A DNA stretch of 38,746 nucleotides, taken from IMG/VR virus record IMGVR_UViG_3300035212_000356, positions 1-38,746 of that record, one strand, 5' to 3'. A program made the position numbers and the translations under genes. Shown here in pieces: positions 1 through 6,367 of the stretch (positions within the stretch are counted from its first letter, which is position 1; every line of letters begins with the position of its first letter). This DNA comes from a virus. The notes beneath the pieces are model-generated. The model saw only the letters and a list, made by a program, of their open reading frames with translations. It made no database searches and had not been told where the DNA came from.

Positions 1-657
1 ACGCACACTTATCACGACTTATTAAAAGTGCCATATGATATTGATATGATTATACATTCAGGAGACTGTAGTAATCCAAGAGATCCTTATAATAATGAAC
101 CTGAAGTTAGAGATTTTATTGATTGGTTTAAGATGATACCAGTTAAATACAAGATTTATGTAGCTGGAAATCACGACACCTCAATAGAGAAGAAGTTAGT
201 AACTAAGAAAGACTTTGAAGACGCAGGTATTATCTACCTTGAAAATGAATCTGTAACTATAGAAGGAATTAACTTCTTTGGATCGCCACATACTCCACAA
301 TTTGGTCAATGGGCTTTTATGAAGGACAGAGTGAAGTTAGAGAGGTTTTGGAGAATGGCTATACCAGAAGATACCGATGTAGTTATCACACACGGACCAC
401 CAAGAGGCGTATTAGATAAGTCTTACGATAGAAATCATAATATGGAATCTTGCGGAGATAAATCTTTACTTGATAGAGTTTTAGAAATACAGCCTGCTTA
501 TTGTCTTTTTGGTCATATACACAACTGCAAAGATATTATTAATGCTGGTATGCAAAAGTTTAGTGCGTATGACACTTGGTTTAGTAATGGTTCAGTAGTT
601 ACAGATGGTAAATTTGGTAAATTAAATAGTGATGGGAATATAATTGATATAGTATGA
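1..657 (+). CDS. Metallophosphoesterase, 5'-truncated by window edge
   Basis: This is a calcineurin-like metallophosphoesterase, expected to hydrolyse a phosphomono- or diester with two metal ions; the substrate is unknown. The frame is open from base 1. A GTG at 28 could serve as a start, but the nine residues before it (THTYHDLLK) continue the family's N-terminal DTH-type metal motif, so the true start lies upstream and only about 5-10 residues are missing. Visible motifs in order are THTYH, IIHSGD, GNHD, THGPP and FGHIH, the full metal-binding set except the first Asp. Its TGA stop overlaps the next ATG (ATGA), which fits translational coupling in the early-type operon. It belongs to the YfcE/MPPED-like branch by motif style. 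A second metallophosphoesterase domain occurs in the gene at 4744-6318. Confidence 0.88.
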   Translation, partial: THTYHDLLKVPYDIDMIIHSGDCSNPRDPYNNEPEVRDFIDWFKMIPVKYKIYVAGNHDTSIEKKLVTKKDFEDAGIIYLENESVTIEGINFFGSPHTPQFGQWAFMKDRVKLERFWRMAIPEDTDVVITHGPPRGVLDKSYDRNHNMESCGDKSLLDRVLEIQPAYCLFGHIHNCKDIINAGMQKFSAYDTWFSNGSVVTDGKFGKLNSDGNIIDIV

Positions 658-899
658 CACCAAAAGAAAAAGCAAAAGAATTGTACGAAGAAGCTTATGA
701 GTTTGCTCATAAAGGAGATAGCACAATAGGACCAAACAAGTTAGCTAAAATGCATGCTAAAATAATTTGCGATAGAATTATAGAAGGGGTTGAAAGAGCT
801 TTTGATGAATATGAAAAAGCTACTGGAGATTATGTTAAAAATAGAATATTTTATTGGGATTTTTATTCAGATGTAAAAATAGAAATAGAAAAATTATAA
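654..899 (+). CDS. Small phage protein of unknown function (81 aa)
   Basis: An 81-residue, charged and mostly helical protein starting TPKEKAKELYEEAYEF. Its ATG overlaps the stop of the metallophosphoesterase by 4 bases, and the next gene begins 2 bases after its stop. No catalytic motif or membrane segment is visible. The opening resembles the gene at 1488 (TLKEKFVKIYEKY), so the two may share a short helical N-terminal module, though the similarity is too short to prove homology. Function is not recognised; position suggests an early host-interaction or nucleotide-metabolism accessory. Confidence 0.7.
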   Translation: MTPKEKAKELYEEAYEFAHKGDSTIGPNKLAKMHAKIICDRIIEGVERAFDEYEKATGDYVKNRIFYWDFYSDVKIEIEKL

Positions 900-901
900 T
901 T

Positions 902-1285
902 ATGGAAACACTTTATAGAAAGAAAAAGAATGGTAGATATGAAGAAGTAATCGGATATACAGATACATTATCTGATGGTATTTGGCTAGTTCAAACAAAA
1001 CCATATAGTAGAAGTATGACTTCTTTAGTTTGGAAAGTTGGAGACACAAAGAGATTGACAGATGTGACTACACACGCTGCATTGCAATATTATGAAGATG
1101 ATTTAACTAGTTACTTAGTAAAACTTACAGATGCTAATTCAGAAGAATATAAGAATGCTGTAGAACAAATTGGTGGTTGGATAAAAGGACCAATAGGATA
1201 TAGCAATATATCAGCAAGAGATTTGTGTATATTATTTTTACGTCAAATAGCTATTAACATTGAGAATGATGAAACCAATTCATAA
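902..1285 (+). CDS. Hypothetical protein (127 aa)
   Basis: The ATG at 902 is preferred over an in-frame start at 854 because it lies 2 bases after the preceding stop, whereas the earlier start would overlap that gene by 46 bases. The product begins METLYRKKKNGRYEEV and has alternating aromatic and charged segments typical of a small mixed alpha/beta domain (YTDTLSDGIWLVQT, SLVWKVGDTKRL), then a helical C-terminus. No signal peptide, membrane segment or known active site is visible. It overlaps the start of the next gene, so the two are probably coupled. Function unknown. Confidence 0.7.
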   Translation: METLYRKKKNGRYEEVIGYTDTLSDGIWLVQTKPYSRSMTSLVWKVGDTKRLTDVTTHAALQYYEDDLTSYLVKLTDANSEEYKNAVEQIGGWIKGPIGYSNISARDLCILFLRQIAINIENDETNS

Positions 1286-1484
1286 ATGGAATAGTGGATA
1301 TCTCGCTACCCTGTGCAATCAATGTAGTATTATAATAACAACTGGTCATACAGATGATTTATATTGTAAGGATTGTAGAAAAGAAATACTACAAGATATA
1401 ATGAAGGAAGATGAAGCTTTAGGCTTGTACTTTGAACAAATGGAAAAAGAAGTGCATCAAAATAGAGGTAACTTAAATAAGTAA
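1269..1484 (+). CDS. Small zinc-ribbon-like protein (71 aa)
   Basis: A 71-residue protein with two CxxC pairs (C16/C19 and C33/C36) spaced as in a treble-clef or zinc-ribbon knuckle, followed by an acidic helical tail. It probably binds one zinc ion and may contact nucleic acid or protein. The frame can start at TTG 1260, ATG 1266 or ATG 1269; the start giving MKPIHK is chosen because similar short phage proteins begin with that kind of sequence (recalled, not checked). It overlaps the preceding gene by 17 bases. Specific role unknown. Confidence 0.7.
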   Translation: MKPIHKWNSGYLATLCNQCSIIITTGHTDDLYCKDCRKEILQDIMKEDEALGLYFEQMEKEVHQNRGNLNK

Positions 1485-1487
1485 GAT

Positions 1488-1718
1488 ATGACACTAAAAG
1501 AAAAATTTGTAAAAATTTACGAAAAATATTGTGCTGTTGAAAATATAGTAAATGAATCAGAAAAAGCAGCTGATGAATTTGCTATTGGGTTTGTTGAGTG
1601 GCTTGGAAAATATGGCAATACAAGATTAAACAATGGAAATTGGATGATTAATCACGAATTAAAAGCATTAACATCAAAAGAAGTATTAGAAATCTATAAA
1701 AACGAAAGAAACTTATGA
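1488..1718 (+). CDS. Hypothetical protein (76 aa)
   Basis: A 76-residue, largely helical protein opening TLKEKFVKIYEKY, with a central hydrophobic helix (ADEFAIGFVEWLGKY) and a C-terminus rich in Lys/Glu (LTSKEVLEIYK). It starts 3 bases after the preceding stop and overlaps the next ATG by 4 bases. No motif points to a function. Its first residues resemble those of the gene at 654. Confidence 0.65.
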   Translation: MTLKEKFVKIYEKYCAVENIVNESEKAADEFAIGFVEWLGKYGNTRLNNGNWMINHELKALTSKEVLEIYKNERNL

Positions 1719-1897
1719 AAATAACAACAGAAACAAAAGACCAGCTATACATCACAGAGTTTAAGAATTCAGATGTTTCCTTAGAGCAATTATTTGATGC
1801 TTTTAAATCGCACCTTGTGGCATTAACATGGCATCCTGTGACTATAGAGCAATATGTAATAGAATGGGCAGATGAATTAAAAGAATCTAATATATGA
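1715..1897 (+). CDS. Hypothetical protein (60 aa)
   Basis: A 60-residue acidic protein: an initial beta-type segment (MKITTETKDQLYITEF), then a helical segment with LEQLFDAFKSHLVALTWHPVTIEQYV. Both ends overlap neighbours by 4 bases (ATGA junctions), the strongest evidence that it is a real coupled gene. No known domain is recognised. Confidence 0.62.
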   Translation: MKITTETKDQLYITEFKNSDVSLEQLFDAFKSHLVALTWHPVTIEQYVIEWADELKESNI

Positions 1898-2082
1898 AAG
1901 AGATAACTTTAGAGGAGCTTTATATTAACGAAGCCTTAAAATACAAAAACCAAAGAGACGCATGTAAGTGGTGGCAGTTTAGAAAGAAAGCGGAGTTAGA
2001 CAAAGCAAGAAAAACTTCCATTGATATAGCTATGATGTACAGTGTTAATCATCAAGATAGAAAGGTTTTTTATAATGGATAA
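1894..2082 (+). CDS. Hypothetical protein (62 aa)
   Basis: A 62-residue basic protein with the Trp/Lys-rich stretch ACKWWQFRKKAELDKARK followed by a short hydrophobic helix (SIDIAMMYSV). It begins at an ATGA overlap and its end overlaps the start of the helix-turn-helix gene by 8 bases. It could bind nucleic acid because of its positive charge, but nothing specific supports that. Function unknown. Confidence 0.6.
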   Translation: MKEITLEELYINEALKYKNQRDACKWWQFRKKAELDKARKTSIDIAMMYSVNHQDRKVFYNG

Positions 2083-2437
2083 TAACTTAATTGGAACGCT
2101 AGAGATTAGTAGACAGCTAAAAATTAGCAGAAATCAAGTGTCATACAGATGTAGAAAACTAGGTTTTGGAAATAAAAACGGAACTCCAATACTTTTAGAT
2201 GAAGATCAATTCTTGATGGTTAAAGACTATAGCAACAATAGTATAAAAAATAGAAGTGTAAGAGATAAGTACGACAAAAGAAACATATTAATTGTTGAGT
2301 ATTTTATATCAATGAGGAATAATTCAATACCAGAAATTGCAAACACTCTTGGTATTAAAGAAAGCTCAGTTCACTCAGCAATAAATCAATTTTTAAAAGA
2401 CGGATGTGTAACAGTAAAAAGTAAATTATGTATTTAG
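2075..2437 (+). CDS. Helix-turn-helix DNA-binding protein (120 aa)
   Basis: Likely a small DNA-binding protein or regulator. Two helix-turn-helix-like segments are visible: residues about 7-30 (GTLEISRQLKISRNQVSYRC) and about 83-108 (IPEIANTLGIKESSVHSAIN), the second of the sigma-70 region 4 / MarR-like type. A Lys/Arg-rich linker joins them. The ATG at 2075 is preferred over a GTG at 2042, since the extra upstream residues do not extend a domain and would deepen overlap with the previous gene. It could control expression in this early-type operon or act in replication; target unknown. The end overlaps the next gene by 10 bases. Confidence 0.72.
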   Translation: MDNNLIGTLEISRQLKISRNQVSYRCRKLGFGNKNGTPILLDEDQFLMVKDYSNNSIKNRSVRDKYDKRNILIVEYFISMRNNSIPEIANTLGIKESSVHSAINQFLKDGCVTVKSKLCI

Positions 2438-2772
2438 ACGAAGAAATTTATAATTCTATGATAGCTTCCACTATCGAGGTTAAAGATGCTGAAATTGTAA
2501 AAGGAATTAAGGAGAATAATGGAAAGCTAGACTACTCAGAAATAAACTTTGAGTTATTAGATATGATGGCTGAAAGGCTTATGAAGAACAAAGATAAATA
2601 TCCAAAAGGGAACATGCTTAAACAAATAGATATTAAGGAGCTAGAGTGGGCGGCATTCAGACACTTGAGAAAAATGATTCAACCAATTGATGGAGACGCA
2701 GAAAGTTACGAAGACCACCTATCAGCGGTAGCATGTAATTTAAGTATGATTTTAAACCAATTAAAGAGATGA
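2428..2772 (+). CDS. DUF5664-like (putative dATP/dGTP diphosphohydrolase-type) protein
   Basis: A 114-residue protein whose second half carries the pattern of the DUF5664 family, often labelled dATP/dGTP diphosphohydrolase: FRHL near residue 77, DGDAESYEDHL at 88-98 and ACNLSMIL at 102-109. Members are helical proteins, related to MazG-type folds, found in phage nucleotide-pool operons. The KQIDIKELEWAAFRHL segment fits this. It lies two genes before a MazG-like protein, supporting a role in dNTP pool control. The family link rests on pattern memory, not a search. Its TGA overlaps the ATG of the small gene that follows. Confidence 0.55.
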   Translation: MYLDEEIYNSMIASTIEVKDAEIVKGIKENNGKLDYSEINFELLDMMAERLMKNKDKYPKGNMLKQIDIKELEWAAFRHLRKMIQPIDGDAESYEDHLSAVACNLSMILNQLKR

Positions 2773-2912
2773 AAAGTACACAATCACCGATGCAGAGAAT
2801 AAAAAGAGTCATGGACTACTATTATAGAAAAGGAGCGAATAAAGAATTAGTTAACTCAGTATATAAAAATATATTAAAAATAAAATATGAAGAAGCAAAT
2901 AAATCAAGTTAA
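2769..2912 (+). CDS. Small hypothetical protein (47 aa)
   Basis: A 47-residue basic protein (MKSTQSPMQRIKRVMDYYYR...EEANKSS) filling the apparent gap between the DUF5664-like and MazG-like genes. The ATG overlaps the previous stop by 4 bases and the TAA at 2910-2912 lies inside the next gene. This tight nesting matches its neighbours. The predicted structure is two basic amphipathic helices; no known motif is seen. Confidence 0.6.
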   Translation: MKSTQSPMQRIKRVMDYYYRKGANKELVNSVYKNILKIKYEEANKSS

Positions 2913-3315
2913 GTTATTCCAGGAAAGTTTTAATGGAATCGTAAATGATAGACCAACTCTTCTATCCGACAGAGAGTACGCACTAAGATATAGCCTACAG
3001 CAAGAAGAGCTAGATGAATACTTGGAGGCTTGTAGAGAGGATAATATGGTAGAAATTGCAGACGCTATTGCTGATCAGTTATTCTTAATACTCGGAACTG
3101 CTATATCGCATGGACTCCATAATGTAATTGAAGAGGTTTTTGATTCTGTTGTAGGTAGTAACATGTCTAAGCTTGACGACCAAGGAAATCCAATATACAA
3201 TGAATTTGGTAGTTTCTATTACGATGAGAAGAAGCCTATAGGAAAGATATTAAAGAGCAAGAACTTTTACTCTCCAACGGAAATGATTGAAAAAATAATC
3301 AGTAAAGAATTATAA
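2887..3315 (+). CDS. MazG-like all-alpha NTP pyrophosphohydrolase
   Basis: Expected to hydrolyse nucleoside triphosphates to monophosphate and pyrophosphate, cleaning or reshaping the dNTP pool during phage replication. The metal-binding signature is visible: EELDEYLEA (E40, E41, E44) followed by EIADAIADQLFLILGTAI (E56, D59, D63), the ExxE...ExxD pattern of the all-alpha NTP pyrophosphatase superfamily. At 142 residues it is normal for phage members; the C-terminal part (VGSNMSKLDDQGNPIYNEFG) is typical of the branch related to phosphoribosyl-ATP pyrophosphohydrolase. It overlaps the end of the 47-residue gene by 26 bases. Confidence 0.85.
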   Translation: MKKQINQVKLFQESFNGIVNDRPTLLSDREYALRYSLQQEELDEYLEACREDNMVEIADAIADQLFLILGTAISHGLHNVIEEVFDSVVGSNMSKLDDQGNPIYNEFGSFYYDEKKPIGKILKSKNFYSPTEMIEKIISKEL

Positions 3316-3318
3316 GAT

Positions 3319-3783
3319 ATGAAAAAATACAAACTAATTAAAAAATACCCAGGGAGTCCTAGTCTTGGAACTATATGTGAAGAGAGAAATAATAAATCTT
3401 CATTCTGTTATTATTTTGAAGGAGAAAAAAACTTATGTATTTTAAAAGATGAAGTTGAAAATCAACCTGAGTACTGGCAAGAAGTTGATGTAGTTGTAAC
3501 CGAACTTGTTGTGTTTACAGAAGAAAACAATATAACAAAAGAAATTTGGACTCCAATTTTATTAAAAAGACTTAAAGAAGAAATATACTTAGGTGCTGAA
3601 AAAAGATTTGTATTTAAAACTAGAGAAGAGGCTGATGACTTTATATTCTACAATAAACCAACCCTAAGTTATAATGATGTACTTAGAATGTTTTGCGAAT
3701 CAAGAGACTTTATTGGAGATGTTATGACATTTAGGGTAAGTAAAAAAAGCTTGGATGAATTTGTAAAATATAAGACATGTTAA
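3319..3783 (+). CDS. Hypothetical protein (154 aa), YKLIKKYPGSP type
   Basis: A 154-residue protein. Residues 1-55 (KYKLIKKYPGSPSLGTI ... PEYWQEV) resemble a short beta-rich module seen repeatedly in small proteins of Bacteroidota phages and mobile elements, ending in a PEYW motif. The C-terminal part contains a Lys/Glu-rich helix and a segment (LKRLKEEIYLGAEKRFVFKT) that may be a separate domain. Function unknown. It starts 3 bases after the MazG-like gene and overlaps the next ATG by 7 bases. Confidence 0.65.
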   Translation: MKKYKLIKKYPGSPSLGTICEERNNKSSFCYYFEGEKNLCILKDEVENQPEYWQEVDVVVTELVVFTEENNITKEIWTPILLKRLKEEIYLGAEKRFVFKTREEADDFIFYNKPTLSYNDVLRMFCESRDFIGDVMTFRVSKKSLDEFVKYKTC

Positions 3784-4043
3784 AAACAAAAAAAGATAAG
3801 ATGATGGCTCATAAATTGGCTTTTGAATTAGATTCAATCATCAATACGCTGGATGAAATTAAAGCTAATAGTAAGATCACGATGAATATAAAAGAGAAGG
3901 CGTTAGAACTATCTATTTTAATTGAACCATTCCTAGAGAGTATATACGACTCTAAGTTAATTAGAAAAGGAACTTACTTCCAGGAGATGAATAACAAGAT
4001 TGATACAGTTATTAGACAGAATTTTCAAGAAATAATTGAATAA
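3777..4043 (+). CDS. Hypothetical helical protein (88 aa)
   Basis: An 88-residue, probably all-helical protein with a regular heptad-like pattern (HKLAFELDSIINTLDEIKAN, EKALELSILIEPFLESIY). It could form a small helical bundle or dimer. No catalytic residues or known domain are recognised. It ends the tightly packed first block; a 54-base gap follows. Confidence 0.6.
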   Translation: MLKTKKDKMMAHKLAFELDSIINTLDEIKANSKITMNIKEKALELSILIEPFLESIYDSKLIRKGTYFQEMNNKIDTVIRQNFQEIIE

Positions 4044-4070
4044 ACACTTTATTATTACATTTTATATTGA

Positions 4071-4078
4071 TATCTTTA
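4071..4078 (+). promoter_or_regulatory. Weak promoter-like -7 element
   Basis: TATCTTTA lies in the 54-base gap between genes, 20 bases before the ATG of the DUF1064-type nuclease. It differs from the Bacteroidota -7 consensus TAnnTTTG at the last base, and no TTG is seen at the usual -33 distance. It is the only sizeable gap in the plus-strand block, so an internal promoter is plausible but poorly supported. Confidence 0.25.
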
Positions 4079-4097
4079 CACTCATACACAACAAACT

Positions 4098-4544
4098 ATG
4101 AGAAAAGGCAGAAAATTAATCAACTCAAAAAAGATTTCTATAGATGGGATTCAATTCAAGTCCCATCTAGAAGGAACAATGTATAAGTTACTAAAAGAAA
4201 ATGGACTTACCTTTAAATATGAGGGTAAGTCTTTTGTGCTTCAGGATTCATTTGTATTTGAAAACGATTACTTTGCAAGATTATCTTCTGGTAAAGGAGA
4301 TTTTATTCAGAGAGGTCATAAAAAAATACAACCAATAACTTATAAACCAGACTTTATAGTAGAACGTAATGGGTATTACGCTATTATAGAGACAAAAGGT
4401 CTACCTACAGAGTCATACAACTTAAGAATGAAGCTATTTAAGAAGTATTTAAGCGATTCAAATATAAGTGTTGACGTGTTCGTTCCTCAAACAAAATCAG
4501 AGTGCCTAGAGACAATCAAAACAATATTAAATAAAATAAAATGA
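4098..4544 (+). CDS. DUF1064-type PD-(D/E)XK nuclease
   Basis: A 148-residue putative endonuclease of the phage DUF1064 family, which has the PD-(D/E)XK fold. Visible elements in order: E25 in SHLEGTMY, P84-D85-F86 in TYKPDFIV, the E98-T-K100 catalytic core in AIIETKG, and basic residues R110 and K112. All expected catalytic positions are present. Family members probably act in recombination, junction resolution or DNA processing, but the substrate is not established. The stop overlaps the next ATG (ATGA), coupling it to the following small gene. Confidence 0.82.
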   Translation: MRKGRKLINSKKISIDGIQFKSHLEGTMYKLLKENGLTFKYEGKSFVLQDSFVFENDYFARLSSGKGDFIQRGHKKIQPITYKPDFIVERNGYYAIIETKGLPTESYNLRMKLFKKYLSDSNISVDVFVPQTKSECLETIKTILNKIK

Positions 4545-4747
4545 GTAATAGAAGAGAAAAATTAAACGAACTTTCTAGTGAGAGAATCGTTCAAATTAAC
4601 AAATTAATGAAAGAGTTAGGAATGTATTCAGATAATCTGTACGAAAACCTGGCAGACAAAGAGTCAAGATTTTCATTACTATATCTTAATAAGATTATAG
4701 AGCTATGTGAGTCTACTAAAACCAAACTAGATAAATATTTATTATGA
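4541..4747 (+). CDS. Hypothetical protein (68 aa)
   Basis: A 68-residue helical protein (REKLNELSSERIVQINKLMKELG ... IIELCESTKTKLDKYLL), coupled at both ends by 4-base ATGA overlaps to the nuclease and to the A1-like gene. No known domain. The strict coupling suggests production in proportion to its neighbours, perhaps as an accessory subunit, but nothing in the sequence proves this. Confidence 0.6.
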   Translation: MSNRREKLNELSSERIVQINKLMKELGMYSDNLYENLADKESRFSLLYLNKIIELCESTKTKLDKYLL

Positions 4748-6318
4748 CGTATTCAGAAGAATTTGATGATGTGGTACTATTATTAGTGTCCAATAATTAC
4801 TCAATAACTGAGGCTACTAAAATGACTTGCGATTATTTCAATGTGGGATATAATGATTCAATAAGAAGAAGGTGTTCAGCATTAGTTAACTCAAAAAAAG
4901 AAGATGTAACAGAAGAAGAGTTGATTGATGAGGTGTTTGAGGCTTCTAAAAGCAAAGAGTTTGATAAGTCTAAGAAAAGATTTATAATCTCTTGGTGTCA
5001 GAGTGATACTAAAATTCATGAACAATTCATGGACAATATTGAGAGTTATGCTAATAAGATAGATGCATCAATTCACATTATACTTGGCAGATATAAAAAC
5101 CCAACATCACTTGATGTGAGTAATAAAATGAAGAGCGAAGAGAAATCTGTTTCATATAACTGGGACAAGAGAGTTGTTAAGTATGCTGACTCAAACAGGC
5201 ATAACATACATAAGTATTTGTGTGTTGCCTCTGATTTAAAGATACAACCAACAGCCTCTACTCCATTATCAGGTTTAAATTCATTGACTGGTATTGAAAG
5301 TTGTATCGTTGGTCATCCAAGGGTTCACATGAAGTCTCTTCCTGTTTTAGATGGATACCCAAGTAAGTTAGTTATGAGTACTGGATCTGTATCCCTTGAG
5401 AACTATACAGACACCAAGGCTGGTAAGAAAGGTGAATTCCACCATACACTAGGCTTTGTAATTGTTGAGCTTGATGGAGATATTTTTCACACAAGACAGG
5501 TTCAGTGTTCTGAAGACGGTTCTTTCTATGACTTATGTTTCTTAGTTGATAATGGTGAGGTTTGCATTCATAGTGGTGCTGAGGCTGTAGTTTTTGGTGA
5601 TTTGCACCTAGGAGAAACAAGTGATGAGGCTTTAGGCGCTTCATTTAAAATGTGTGAACTTGTTGATTGTAAGGAGGTTATACTTCATGACGCATATAAT
5701 GGTCACAGCATTTCACATCACGAGAAAAGAAATCCATTCATATTAATGCAGAGGGAGAAGGATGGAAGTAATTGTTTAAAGAAGGAGTTATCTGAATTGG
5801 TTTCATTTTTTGAAGAATACCAAGACTATAACTTTACGTTAGTACGAAGTAATCACGACGAATGGCTTGACAGATGGCTTAAAGAGTCTGACTGGAGAAA
5901 AGAAGGGAATAGGGAGGTGTACTTAACTCTTGCTAATTTAATGGCTTTAAATCCTGTAAATAACGGAGCTTTAGATTTGTTTCTAAAAGATGTTGGTGTT
6001 GAAAATGCACATTGCTTAAATATAAACGACAGTTATATTGTTGGAGATTTTGAATTAGCTATACATGGACATGTTGGAGCTAATGGAAGTAGAGGTGGTA
6101 TTGTTCAGTTTAAGAATATGAATACTAAAACAATAACAGGTCACTCGCATTCTCCTGCTAGAGAAGATGGAGCTATTGTGGTTGGAACGCTAACACATCT
6201 TAGGGTTTCTTATAACTCTGGAGCAAGTTCATGGATGAACTCAAACGCAATTATATATCCAAACGGTAAAGCTAGTAATGTACATATAGTAAATGGAAGG
6301 TTTACTACTTTAGTTTAA
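4744..6318 (+). CDS. T5 A1-like DNA-transfer protein with metallophosphoesterase domain
   Basis: A 524-residue homologue of phage T5 A1-type proteins. In T5, A1 is needed for second-step DNA transfer and host takeover; many other phages carry relatives of undefined role. Residues 1-60 look like a helix-turn-helix extension (YSITEATKMTCDYFNV). Residues about 77-250 carry the conserved A1 pattern (RFIISWCQSDTKIHEQF, RYKNPTSL, IQPTASTPLSGL, VGHPR, YTDTKAGKKGEFHH). Residues 280-482 hold the metallophosphoesterase: GDLH 285-288, HD 315-316, SNHD 369-372, HGH 441-443 and GHSH 466-469, all metal ligands present. It is the last plus-strand gene, ending at a bidirectional terminator. Whether it works in DNA entry here is inferred. 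Confidence 0.85.
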   Translation: MTYSEEFDDVVLLLVSNNYSITEATKMTCDYFNVGYNDSIRRRCSALVNSKKEDVTEEELIDEVFEASKSKEFDKSKKRFIISWCQSDTKIHEQFMDNIESYANKIDASIHIILGRYKNPTSLDVSNKMKSEEKSVSYNWDKRVVKYADSNRHNIHKYLCVASDLKIQPTASTPLSGLNSLTGIESCIVGHPRVHMKSLPVLDGYPSKLVMSTGSVSLENYTDTKAGKKGEFHHTLGFVIVELDGDIFHTRQVQCSEDGSFYDLCFLVDNGEVCIHSGAEAVVFGDLHLGETSDEALGASFKMCELVDCKEVILHDAYNGHSISHHEKRNPFILMQREKDGSNCLKKELSELVSFFEEYQDYNFTLVRSNHDEWLDRWLKESDWRKEGNREVYLTLANLMALNPVNNGALDLFLKDVGVENAHCLNINDSYIVGDFELAIHGHVGANGSRGGIVQFKNMNTKTITGHSHSPAREDGAIVVGTLTHLRVSYNSGASSWMNSNAIIYPNGKASNVHIVNGRFTTLV

Positions 6319-6327
6319 AATAGGAAT

Positions 6328-6365
6328 AAAAAAAGAGGGAATCAATTACGACTCCCTCTTTTTAT
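6328..6365. terminator. Bidirectional rho-independent terminator between convergent blocks
   Basis: A perfect 10-base inverted repeat (AAAAGAGGGA at 6331-6340 and its complement at 6353-6362) with a 12-base loop. A runs before the stem and T runs after it give a U-tract on both strands. It lies between the A1-like stop (6318) and the stop of the giant gene (6368), so it can stop transcription from both sides and prevent antisense reading. Confidence 0.9.
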
Positions 6366-6367
6366 TT

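Noticed and set aside
5372-5644. Minus-strand 90-codon frame inside the A1-like gene
   Set aside because: It is antisense to the conserved A1 region and has a His/Gln-rich composition unlike a real protein.
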